A DNA stretch of 64,000 nucleotides from an uncultured candidate division Zixibacteria bacterium (GTDB lineage Bacteria > Zixibacteria > MSB-5A5 > SM1-73): assembly GCA_903908285.1 (NCBI GenBank), contig CAIVRH010000048.1, positions 124,001 to 188,000 of the forward strand. Direction: 5' to 3'. The position numbers and the translations under genes are program-made. A model generated the notes under the pieces. It was not told where the DNA came from. It did no database searches and worked only from the letters and a program-made list of their open reading frames with translations. This document shows, piece after piece, positions 42,314 to 50,159 of this stretch (positions are counted from its first letter, which is position 1; the number at the start of each line of letters is the position of its first letter).

Positions 42314-42889
42314 TCAGTTTGGGTTATGGTTAGATAGATTCATTAACCAGTTTACCGCTCCGAGCAGATCATCTGCAATGAAATCCGGTTTTATCGTCAC
42401 ATCCTGTAATTTCTCCCATTCCTTCTTTCCGTATCCGGTAAGCACCAGAATGGATTTTCCACCGAGATTTTTACCCAATTCTAAATCTGACAATTTATCC
42501 CCAATTACCACCGCTTTTTCCAGATCCAGTTTATGTTCCGCCGCCGCCTTCTGAATCAATCCGGTCTTTGGTTTTCTGCAATCACAATCATCGTCGGGAT
42601 GATGAGGGCAGAAGTAAAGGGCATCGATAAGAGCGCCATTTTCCATTAATTTTCGGATGAAGCTTTCATTGACTTCCTTAACCATCTTTTCCGTCAGGAT
42701 CCCTCTTCCTATCCCGGATTGGTTTGAAATCACAACGATTTTATAACCCAACTTTTTCAATATCCTTATCGCTTCAATTGAACCCGGAATAAACTCTATC
42801 TCATCCGGTGATTTAATGAAATCCTTCTCCTCTATTATCGTTCCGTCTCTATCTAAAAACGCTACCATATCATGCACGTCACATATCAT
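42314..42889 (-). CDS. gmhB: HAD-IIIA phosphatase, GmhB-like (heptose 1,7-bisphosphate)
   Basis: A protein of about 191 residues. FLDRDGTIIEE has both catalytic Asp residues, NQSGIGRGILTE is motif II, and CPHHPDDDCDCRKPKTG is the Cys/His zinc loop typical of GmhB and histidinol-phosphate phosphatases. The likely job is dephosphorylation of heptose 1,7-bisphosphate for the LPS core. I place the start at 42889 (GAAAG upstream); earlier in-frame ATGs at 42958 and 42937 lie in an intergenic repeat that also forms the end of mtnA and encode no family residues. Confidence 0.85.
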   Translation of the reverse strand: MICDVHDMVAFLDRDGTIIEEKDFIKSPDEIEFIPGSIEAIRILKKLGYKIVVISNQSGIGRGILTEKMVKEVNESFIRKLMENGALIDALYFCPHHPDDDCDCRKPKTGLIQKAAAEHKLDLEKAVVIGDKLSDLELGKNLGGKSILVLTGYGKKEWEKLQDVTIKPDFIADDLLGAVNWLMNLSNHNPN

Positions 42890-42929
42890 TGTTATTCTTT
42901 CAGTTAAAGCCACTATTTGATGTATTACT

Positions 42930-43964
42930 TTAAACATTAAATTTTGAACTTTGAACACCTTTTTCGGTGATATAAGCCGTCACTAACTCGGCTGGAGTAA
43001 TATCGAAAGCTGGGGAGTAAATTTTGACTCCCGACGGGGCGATTTTACTACCAAAGCAATCCGTAACCTCCTCACACCCTCTTTCCTCTATGATGATATC
43101 ATCACCTTTTGATATAGCCGGATCGAAGCTGGAGCTGGGGGCAGCTACATAAAAGGGAATTTTGTGAAAATTCGCCAGTATGGCTACATTATATGTTCCG
43201 ATCTTATTAGCTACGTCACCGTTTGTAGCTATCCGATCAGCTCCTACGATGATGCAATCTATCTTCTTCTTCTTCATTACAAAAGCCGCCATATTATCAC
43301 AGATTAAGGTAACATCTACTCCCTGCTGCTGAAGTTCCCAAACAGTTAATCTGGCACCCTGAAGCACCGGTCGGGTTTCGTCCGCAAAAACACTGATTCT
43401 CTTCCCCTGCCAGGTGGCGGTGTAGATGATCCCCAAAGCAGTTCCAATTCCACCTGTAGCTAAAGCTCCGGCATTGCAATGGGTTAAAACTGTATCACCA
43501 TCTTTCAGTAGATCCGCACCGAATTCGCCGATCTTCTCACACATCCATTTGTCTTCTTCATGAATCGATATCGCTTCTTGGAGAAGTAGTTGGACTACCT
43601 GTTCAGGATCTTTTTCTTTACTTCGTCCTGAAACTTCCTTCATCCTCTCCAATGCCCAGAACAGGTTTACTGCAGTGGGTCGAGTATTGGCAAGCGCTGA
43701 GATAACATGATCTAACCTTTGTTCGAATTCATGTCGTGAAGAAAATTCCTGCTCGTTTATTCCTATTACTACTCCAAAGGCTGCAGAAATTCCGATAGCA
43801 GGCGCACCTCTCACTTTCAAATTCCTGATAGCGGAGACTACATCCTCCAGCTTAGTGCAGTCAAGATATGTCACCTCATTAGGCAGTCTGGTCTGATCCA
43901 GGATTCTTAAGCTGTCTCCTGTCCATTCCAATGTTTTGAATTTGAGTTTATCCAACATCAACAT
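42930..43964 (-). CDS. mtnA: S-methyl-5-thioribose-1-phosphate isomerase
   Basis: A 344-residue methionine-salvage enzyme converting MTR-1-P to MTRu-1-P. RGAPAIGISAAFGV, HCNAGALATGGIGTALG (catalytic Cys) and VGADRIATNGDVANKIGTY (catalytic Asp region) are all present, as in the eIF2B-like family. Methylthioadenosine arises from polyamine synthesis, which ties it to the spermidine-synthase-like and DHS-like genes. No other Mtn genes are nearby. The last codons (VQSSKFNV) come from a TTGAACTTTGAAC-type repeat. A second ATG two codons in is an equal start candidate. Confidence 0.95.
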   Translation of the reverse strand: MLMLDKLKFKTLEWTGDSLRILDQTRLPNEVTYLDCTKLEDVVSAIRNLKVRGAPAIGISAAFGVVIGINEQEFSSRHEFEQRLDHVISALANTRPTAVNLFWALERMKEVSGRSKEKDPEQVVQLLLQEAISIHEEDKWMCEKIGEFGADLLKDGDTVLTHCNAGALATGGIGTALGIIYTATWQGKRISVFADETRPVLQGARLTVWELQQQGVDVTLICDNMAAFVMKKKKIDCIIVGADRIATNGDVANKIGTYNVAILANFHKIPFYVAAPSSSFDPAISKGDDIIIEERGCEEVTDCFGSKIAPSGVKIYSPAFDITPAELVTAYITEKGVQSSKFNV

Positions 43965-44158
43965 ATTAATGGTCTCTCTAAGTGTGGCGATCTTTTATAC
44001 TGACATCAAATATAGTAATTCTCTCTTCATCCGTCGAGGATACATGGCGCAGCCGATCCAATTCATCCACTCGCACAAACCATACGATTTCCGCCGTCGA
44101 CCCATTATCCGTTCCATCCGCTTAATCCGTTGACCAATCCGTTGACCGGAATATCAAC
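43965..44158. other. Intergenic region with 12-base tandem repeat
   Basis: AATCCGTTGACC occurs twice in a row (44124-44147), inside a stretch rich in ATCCGT words like those bounding the hairpin repeats. No gene seen. Confidence 0.5.
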
Positions 44159-44578
44159 TTACTCTCCTAATAGCTGGACTATAATCTCCCGGTTTCTGTG
44201 ACGGTTATCGAAATCAATCAGGATAATCTGCTGCCAGGTCCCCAAAATCATCTCACCGTTAACGAATGGGACGGTGAAGAAAGACTTGACCAATGCCGCT
44301 CTAAGGTGAGAGTAACCGTTCCCGTCTCCCCAAGTAAGATCATGCTGATAATGACCCGATTGGGGGATCAGTTTCTCAAATAGAGCGGGCAGATCCTTAC
44401 GTAATCCGGGTTCGAATTCAGTAGTGGTGATACCGGCAGTGGAACCTGGTACAAACACAGTTAAAGTCCCATTTTTCAACTTCGATTCTTTTAAACGCGT
44501 GTTCACTTGGTCGGTGATGTCGATAATATCAGTGTCTCCTCCGGTTTTAACTGAAAAGGATTTAGTTGCCACTATCAT
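44159..44578 (-). CDS. YjbQ/UPF0047 family protein (first copy)
   Basis: A 139-residue single-domain protein: VPGSTAGITTTEFEPGLRKDL, the His-rich DLTWGDGNGYSHLRAALVKS, and GTWQQIILIDFDNRHRNREIIV, all typical of UPF0047/YjbQ. Members form trimers with a metal/anion site; weak thiamine-phosphate synthase activity is reported for E. coli YjbQ. A second, more canonical copy is at 61178. This one has STAG in place of the usual HTTA before the ITT stretch. It is divergent from the large AAA-TPR regulator. Confidence 0.88.
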   Translation of the reverse strand: MIVATKSFSVKTGGDTDIIDITDQVNTRLKESKLKNGTLTVFVPGSTAGITTTEFEPGLRKDLPALFEKLIPQSGHYQHDLTWGDGNGYSHLRAALVKSFFTVPFVNGEMILGTWQQIILIDFDNRHRNREIIVQLLGE

Positions 44579-44800
44579 ATTCTTACCCGTTTATATTGTG
44601 ATTCTTATAATCTGTACTTTATTTCGGGAAAATATAAAAAACAGATTAAAAGTCAAGCAAAATGATAATAACCAGCTGGTCCCTGCCTCTCTTTCGTCTT
44701 TATGCAGTAGATTTTTGTTGATTTTTTTGGGAAACTTCTTATTTATTATGGTAGTATCGATTCAAGTAATGGTTTTAATCCCAAGAAAAAGGATTGAAAC

Positions 44801-47800
44801 GTGAATTTACAGCTTTCCGCAGATAGAAATGGACCATTCGTGGGAAGGGAAAAAGAATTCTCTCTTCTGGAAGGTTTATTTAATCCAATTCTGGAAAATC
44901 AGGGAAACTATGTTTTAATCGAAGGGGAGACCGGAATTGGTAAAACCCGGCTGGTGGAACAATTCCTGGAGCGGGTAAAAAATAAAGGAATAACTGTAAT
45001 CCGGGGACACGGGTATCACGGGGAAATATCACCCTACCGGCTCTTTTCCGAGATGCTCAGATACTATTTCTCCTCCATCAATTACGACACCCGTTGCCTG
45101 GCGCCCCTTCTGGATAATCTGACCATTGCCCTGTTGGAAAAGTTCATCCCGGAGATTAAATCATATATTCCTTTTGATGTAACTTCCATTCATACCCCAC
45201 CCTTATCCCCCAAGGAGGAAAAACAGAGATTCTATGACACCCTTCTGCTTTTCTTTACTAAACTGTCGCATCGTTATCCTTTGGTTCTGGACATAGAGGA
45301 TATTCACTGGTTAGAACCCGATACCCTGGAACTTTTGCGGTATTTGATCACCAACTTCAGGAAATCTCCCATCTTGGTAATCACCACCAGCCGCAGCATC
45401 AAGACCGGCTCTTTTGTGGAAAAATGGCTGTCCGGATTGGAAGATCAGCGCATGGTCCAAAGGGTAAAACTCTCTGGTTTGGATTCGACCAAGGTAAGGA
45501 ATCTGGTGGAGTCATTTTTCAAAACCGGGTTAACGGAAAGCTTCTTTAGCTGGTTGATGGAATATACTGCTGGTAATCCGTTGTTCGTAAACGAAACATT
45601 AAGATCGGGTATGGAGCAGAAAGCATTCTTCTATGATCCGGTGGAAGCGCGCTGGGAAATCAGATCGGAATACTCAGAAGAGTTATTAGAGCCTGCCACC
45701 ATCCAGAGCGTGATAGAACGCAGACTGCAGGGGTTGGATAAGCTCTCCCAAAAAGTCTTATCCTTCGCCTCTATAGTCGGAGACAGATTCGATCTTGAAA
45801 CTTTACAAAAGCTGTTGATCATCTCCCCTATCGATCTAAAACGAGTGGTAGGTGATTTGATCATAAAGGACCTGATTCAAAATATATCTGACTATAAAGA
45901 AGAAAAAGGGGTTTATCGTTTCACCCATCAGGTGGTGCGCCTTCATATTTACCAGGGGCAAAGTGCCGAGTTCAAACAGAAAACACACCAAAAAATAGCT
46001 TTGCTTCTGGAAAAGGACCGGCGAAAGACAAAAACCTCTCCCCGGGTGGAGGATTTAGCATACCATTTTAGCCGGGGGAAAAAAGATCCCGCCACCAGGA
46101 AGAAAAGTATAGAGTACTTGATCCAGGCCGGACAAAAAATGCAAAAACAATATTCCGAAGGCAAAGCCGAACAATATTTCCTTCAAGCGCTGGAGTTGGT
46201 CAAAGGACGATCGGATTCCAAGGAAAAACATACCCAACTGTTAAAATTGCTCGAGTGTTTGGGCGATGTGCAGAGCCGGGTCGGAAAATCGGATTCCGCC
46301 ATCACTTCATATCAGCAAGCTCATAAACTGGGAGAAACCCAAAAGCTCTTGGACCCGATGGTGGAAGCTCAGATGTATCGAAAAATCGGTTATGTATATC
46401 ACACCAAGGCCGATTATTCCACCGCCATTTCCTATTATGAAAAAGCTCTGAAGACATTGAAAGACACATCCACCAAACCCCAGCGCACCGAGTATTTAAC
46501 TATTTGCAATTCGCTGGGTCTGACCTATGTAATGAAAGGTGAGCATCAGGAGTGTGTTCGGTGGTCCAATCAGGGGATTGAAAATGCCGGGAAAGAAGAA
46601 AACACCCTCGCCATAGAACAAAGCTACAGTAATCTGGGAATGGTGGCTTATGTTCAGGGGAAATACCAGGAGGCAATTGGATTCTTCAGCCGCTGTCTTG
46701 ATATTCAGCAAAAAATCCAGGACCAATCCAGGTTGTCCGCTTTGAACATCAATCTGGGGGTAATACACCTTCATTTGGGGCAATATGAAAAAGCGGAGGA
46801 TTATTACTATAAAGGACTGAATCTGGCATCGGAGATGGGGAATCTCGGCTGGAAAGCCATCATCTATAATAATCTGGGGGTGATGTATAAAGACAAGGGA
46901 GAATGGGAGAAAGCCGTTGGTTTTCTGGAAAAAAGTCTGAATATCCGGGAACAGTATGGTGACCGCCGGGGAATGTTATCGGCCTTTGATAATCTGGGTG
47001 TAACCTTCCTGTCCCAGGGTCAATTGGATAAAGCACTGGAATATTTGCAGCAGAGCTCCGATCTCTGCCAACAGATTGGAGCCAAAGACCTTTTGCCGAT
47101 TATCCAGACAGACTTAGGCGAGGTATATTTTCGACTCAACCAAACCGAAAAGGGGTTCGACTTGCTGCATGAGGCTTTAATTCTGGCTACCGAAAAATCC
47201 TCCCAGTTAACCATTGGGATAACCAAAAGAACCCTGGGCAGATTCTATCTTTCTTTAAAAGACTACGAGAATGCGGAAACCATACTGCAGGAAAGCAAAA
47301 CCATATTCGAAACCTTAGGATCCCGTTTCCATCTGGCACAAACGCTGGAAAGTTTGGGATTTTGCCTTACCCTTATGGCTAAAGAGAAAGAGCCGGGAGA
47401 TAAAGACCGATTAATGCAAAAAAGTATGAATAGTTTGGAACAGACAATTAAAATCCTAAGTGATCTTAACTTCGAAAAAAGACTCATGGCTGTATCGGAA
47501 AATATAAGAGCACATCATCTGGAATCCGAATTGGCTGGCATAATAAATGAGATAGAGAAAAAAACCGTTCGTTCCCAAGCAGACAAGCGTTTGGACGAAT
47601 ACCGGCAGGTTCAGGCTAAATCAGAGATAAGTGGAGATTACATCGATCATCTTCGCATCTACTGTTTCGGAAGATTCAGGGTCTTTCGGCCTTTCGAATT
47701 GGAAGAAGTATCTTCCAGGGAATGGGGTTCAGTCAAAGCCAGGCAGATACTTGCATATCTGGTGGTAAAGGACATCAAAAAGATCGGAGCAACCCGGGAT

Positions 47801-48469
47801 AAACTGGTAGATGCTATTTGGCCGGAAATCGATCCTCAAAGCCTGGGCAATACTTTTCACGTGACTCTTTCCCATCTGAGAAAAGCCATAGAAAAATCTG
47901 CCAAGGAAGGTTCGGATAAAGACAAGGGGGATTACATAAATTCCCAATGCGGGGTCTATCGGCTTAACTGGGAGGGCAAGGTCTGGTCGGATGTGGGTGA
48001 ATTCCTTACCTGTTTGGACCGTGCTTCCAATTTCCAGAAAGAGGGGAAATTACACTTGATGGACTCAGAGTACCAAAAAGCGGCAGAGCTTTATTCCTCC
48101 AATCTATTGGAGGATTTTTATGAAAGTTGGGCGGAACAGACCCGGGACGAATACCGGGAAAAGTATAATGTCGTTTTCAGCCGATTAGCGCAGTCCGCCT
48201 GGGAAAAAACCGATTACGACAAATGCATTCGTTATCTCCAATCACTCCTCTTATCCGACCCGACCAATGAGGAGGCGCATCGGATGATCATGCTCTCCTA
48301 TGCTCTTCTGGGAAGCCGCACCGCCGCCATCAAGCAGTTCAAGGTGTGTGAGCATAACTTGAAAAGGTTTTTGGAAATCGAGCCGGAGACGGAGACGGTG
48401 AATCTGCATAAGAAGATCAAACACGGCAATCCCAAAGATTACCGAAAGCTGTTGAATCTGGTCGGATAG
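44801..48469 (+). CDS. Giant AAA-TPR regulator with C-terminal winged helix and BTAD domain
   Basis: A 1222-residue protein. Residues 10-260 are an AAA_16/STAND-type ATPase (Walker A GETGIGKT, 42-49; Walker B-like LVLDIEDIHW, 161-170). About ten TPR units run from about 430 to 880 (for example YSNLGMVAYVQGKYQEAIGF). An OmpR-like winged helix begins near 945 (IYCFGRFRVFRPFELEEV; LVDAIWPEIDPQSLGNTFHV), and a BTAD domain ends the chain. SARP regulators normally carry the DNA-binding and BTAD parts first; here they come last. It should be an ATP-gated transcription regulator. Start is GTG with AAAAGG 8 bases upstream. Confidence 0.88.
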   Translation: MNLQLSADRNGPFVGREKEFSLLEGLFNPILENQGNYVLIEGETGIGKTRLVEQFLERVKNKGITVIRGHGYHGEISPYRLFSEMLRYYFSSINYDTRCLAPLLDNLTIALLEKFIPEIKSYIPFDVTSIHTPPLSPKEEKQRFYDTLLLFFTKLSHRYPLVLDIEDIHWLEPDTLELLRYLITNFRKSPILVITTSRSIKTGSFVEKWLSGLEDQRMVQRVKLSGLDSTKVRNLVESFFKTGLTESFFSWLMEYTAGNPLFVNETLRSGMEQKAFFYDPVEARWEIRSEYSEELLEPATIQSVIERRLQGLDKLSQKVLSFASIVGDRFDLETLQKLLIISPIDLKRVVGDLIIKDLIQNISDYKEEKGVYRFTHQVVRLHIYQGQSAEFKQKTHQKIALLLEKDRRKTKTSPRVEDLAYHFSRGKKDPATRKKSIEYLIQAGQKMQKQYSEGKAEQYFLQALELVKGRSDSKEKHTQLLKLLECLGDVQSRVGKSDSAITSYQQAHKLGETQKLLDPMVEAQMYRKIGYVYHTKADYSTAISYYEKALKTLKDTSTKPQRTEYLTICNSLGLTYVMKGEHQECVRWSNQGIENAGKEENTLAIEQSYSNLGMVAYVQGKYQEAIGFFSRCLDIQQKIQDQSRLSALNINLGVIHLHLGQYEKAEDYYYKGLNLASEMGNLGWKAIIYNNLGVMYKDKGEWEKAVGFLEKSLNIREQYGDRRGMLSAFDNLGVTFLSQGQLDKALEYLQQSSDLCQQIGAKDLLPIIQTDLGEVYFRLNQTEKGFDLLHEALILATEKSSQLTIGITKRTLGRFYLSLKDYENAETILQESKTIFETLGSRFHLAQTLESLGFCLTLMAKEKEPGDKDRLMQKSMNSLEQTIKILSDLNFEKRLMAVSENIRAHHLESELAGIINEIEKKTVRSQADKRLDEYRQVQAKSEISGDYIDHLRIYCFGRFRVFRPFELEEVSSREWGSVKARQILAYLVVKDIKKIGATRDKLVDAIWPEIDPQSLGNTFHVTLSHLRKAIEKSAKEGSDKDKGDYINSQCGVYRLNWEGKVWSDVGEFLTCLDRASNFQKEGKLHLMDSEYQKAAELYSSNLLEDFYESWAEQTRDEYREKYNVVFSRLAQSAWEKTDYDKCIRYLQSLLLSDPTNEEAHRMIMLSYALLGSRTAAIKQFKVCEHNLKRFLEIEPETETVNLHKKIKHGNPKDYRKLLNLVG

Positions 48470-48897
48470 GACCAATTAAATATTATCCTGCCGACTTTTG
48501 CCATCAGGTTAATATCATAATAATTGTTCTCGGTTTCGGTCGTGTACCGGTTCGCATTTAGTCTTAACCCGATAAACGATCTCGATAATCAAACAGCATC
48601 GTCTCCGGATCAGCTGCTAATTGCTGGGATCAAGGATTCTGGTTTATGGCTCAAGAATTGAGGATAGAGGATTTACAGAAGCGATGAAAGTACTAAATTT
48701 AAGAGGGAAGAATGCTGAAAGTGCTCATTGAATTTTTACAATACAAACCCTTGAACCCATGACCCCTCGAATCCTTGAACCATTTTAGGCAACCTTTCAG
48801 AGAAGAACCTCGATATATCCGCTGCCGAAACTTAAGAAACGGGTTGGTCAATAATTCTTCATATTAACTTTATTGTTAAATCTACGAGGAATAAACC
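48470..48897. other. Intergenic region with TTGAACC-type repeat
   Basis: 428 bases. Positions about 48746-48790 carry CCCTTGAACCCATGACCCC, then CGAATCCTTGAACCATTTTAGG, which resembles the sequence before the second YjbQ gene (61083-61165). No gene seen; the GNAT ribosome-binding site GAGGAA is at the end. Confidence 0.5.
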
Positions 48898-49815
48898 ATG
48901 GAAATTGTAACCTACCGTGAACTGCAGCCCAAGGAAGACTTCATGATGCTGATGGACATCGCTTTCTCTTGGCCCATGTCTCCCGCCGAATTTGAAGAGC
49001 GAATAAACACGGATATCCGGCTTAAGGATAGTCCCGTCGGATTCTGTGCAGTGCAGGATGGACAGCTGGCTGGTTTCGTAGGCGTGATGGATATCCCCAC
49101 CAGAACCATGCAAGGCGAAATCGAGTTTGTAGGAGGAATCTATTGTGTTGCCACTCATCCGGCTTTCACCCGTCGGGGAATCAGCAAAACTCTTCTGGAC
49201 GTGGCACATATTTACTTTCACTCCCAAAAGTATTTGTTTTCCTTTTTGTGCACCAGCCGCACCATTATTGCTTATGCTCTTTATCTGAAATTAAGCTATA
49301 TTGAAGTGGATGCGGTAAACCGGTATGCCGAAGTTTACAAAACAATAAATGAAAACGAAAGTAACCCTATAGTCTCCCCCGCTTCTATCGATCCCCTGAA
49401 GATCTTTCAGATCTATGAAAAGTTTGCGAAAAACCGGACCGGCTTTACCGTAAGACAAAAAGACTTTTTTACCATTTGGAGCCGGTATAAAAAATTCGAC
49501 GAGCCGAAAACCATCCTTAAAGAAAATGGATATGCCTTGCTCACCGAGAAGCTGAAGGTCGTTAAAATCCAGGAGCTTTTGGCGCTTGATCCACGCACCT
49601 ACAATGAATTGATTGAAGAAGTGGAAATGACCGCCAAAAGAGGGGTGATTAACCGATCGGTTGCTGATGAAGGAACATTAAAGCTATATGAAACCAAGGG
49701 ATATCGGGTTCAAAAAGGGGATCATGGCGTATTGATGGTCAGGAATCTGTCGAATGTCAGTTTTGAAAAGGTGTATGGCAAAACGTTTTATCTCGGAATA
49801 CTCGACTGGTTCTAA
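48898..49815 (+). CDS. GNAT-family acetyltransferase (Eis-like)
   Basis: A 305-residue protein. The N-terminal about 150 residues are a GNAT domain: VGGIYCVATHPAFTRRGISKTLLD covers the strand-4/helix-3 acetyl-CoA loop (RRGISK as the Q/RxxGxG/A motif) and YALYLKLSYIEVD the later strand. The C-terminal half has no clear family and may be a second, degenerate GNAT-like domain. The acceptor is unknown. GAGGAA precedes the ATG. It lies behind the AAA-TPR regulator but with a 428-base gap, so it is probably separate. Confidence 0.78.
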   Translation: MEIVTYRELQPKEDFMMLMDIAFSWPMSPAEFEERINTDIRLKDSPVGFCAVQDGQLAGFVGVMDIPTRTMQGEIEFVGGIYCVATHPAFTRRGISKTLLDVAHIYFHSQKYLFSFLCTSRTIIAYALYLKLSYIEVDAVNRYAEVYKTINENESNPIVSPASIDPLKIFQIYEKFAKNRTGFTVRQKDFFTIWSRYKKFDEPKTILKENGYALLTEKLKVVKIQELLALDPRTYNELIEEVEMTAKRGVINRSVADEGTLKLYETKGYRVQKGDHGVLMVRNLSNVSFEKVYGKTFYLGILDWF

Positions 49816-50159
49816 GAACTTTCCCCGTTTTCAAAACACAAAAAATAGATGACGTTGATGCAGCGTAGATTGGTAGAAATGCTTTGCACCTTCAGGTCTC
49901 CTTTATAAAAAGGATGGGTTGGCGGACAGCCCTTCCTTCGACTTCGCTCAGCACGGTGAGCTGGTAGAACTGTATGGCTGTCCGTTATTGAATGAGGACA
50001 GGGGCAAACCCTCTCTCTACACTATCCGAAACCTCTATATTGGTATTAATAGCCTACGCCGGCTGTTTCTCCCCCCTATAAAACATGGCTTTGGAACACC
50101 CCTTCTGATAAGATGAAACGTTGAAGATGGTACTTGAATCAAATAATCAAATCAGCTAA
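49816..50159. other. Intergenic region with dispersed palindrome
   Basis: 344 bases between two convergent genes. It contains the palindrome at 49923-49984. I see no gene and no terminator with a U-tract. Confidence 0.5.
49923..49984. repeat. Palindromic intergenic repeat (CGGACAGCC arms)
   Basis: Perfect arms CGGACAGCC (49923-49931) and GGCTGTCCG (49976-49984) enclose an inner GCTCA/TGAGC hairpin around CTTCGCTCAGCACGGTGAGC. The CTTCGxCTTCGCTCAG...GTGAGC core is a repeat type seen in many unrelated bacterial genomes. Confidence 0.7.

Noticed and set aside
40074-44578. The AmrS-DUF362-GmhB-MtnA-YjbQ row as one new pathway
   Set aside because: Gaps and unrelated enzyme classes give no common substrate. 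Cotranscription alone does not support a joint system.
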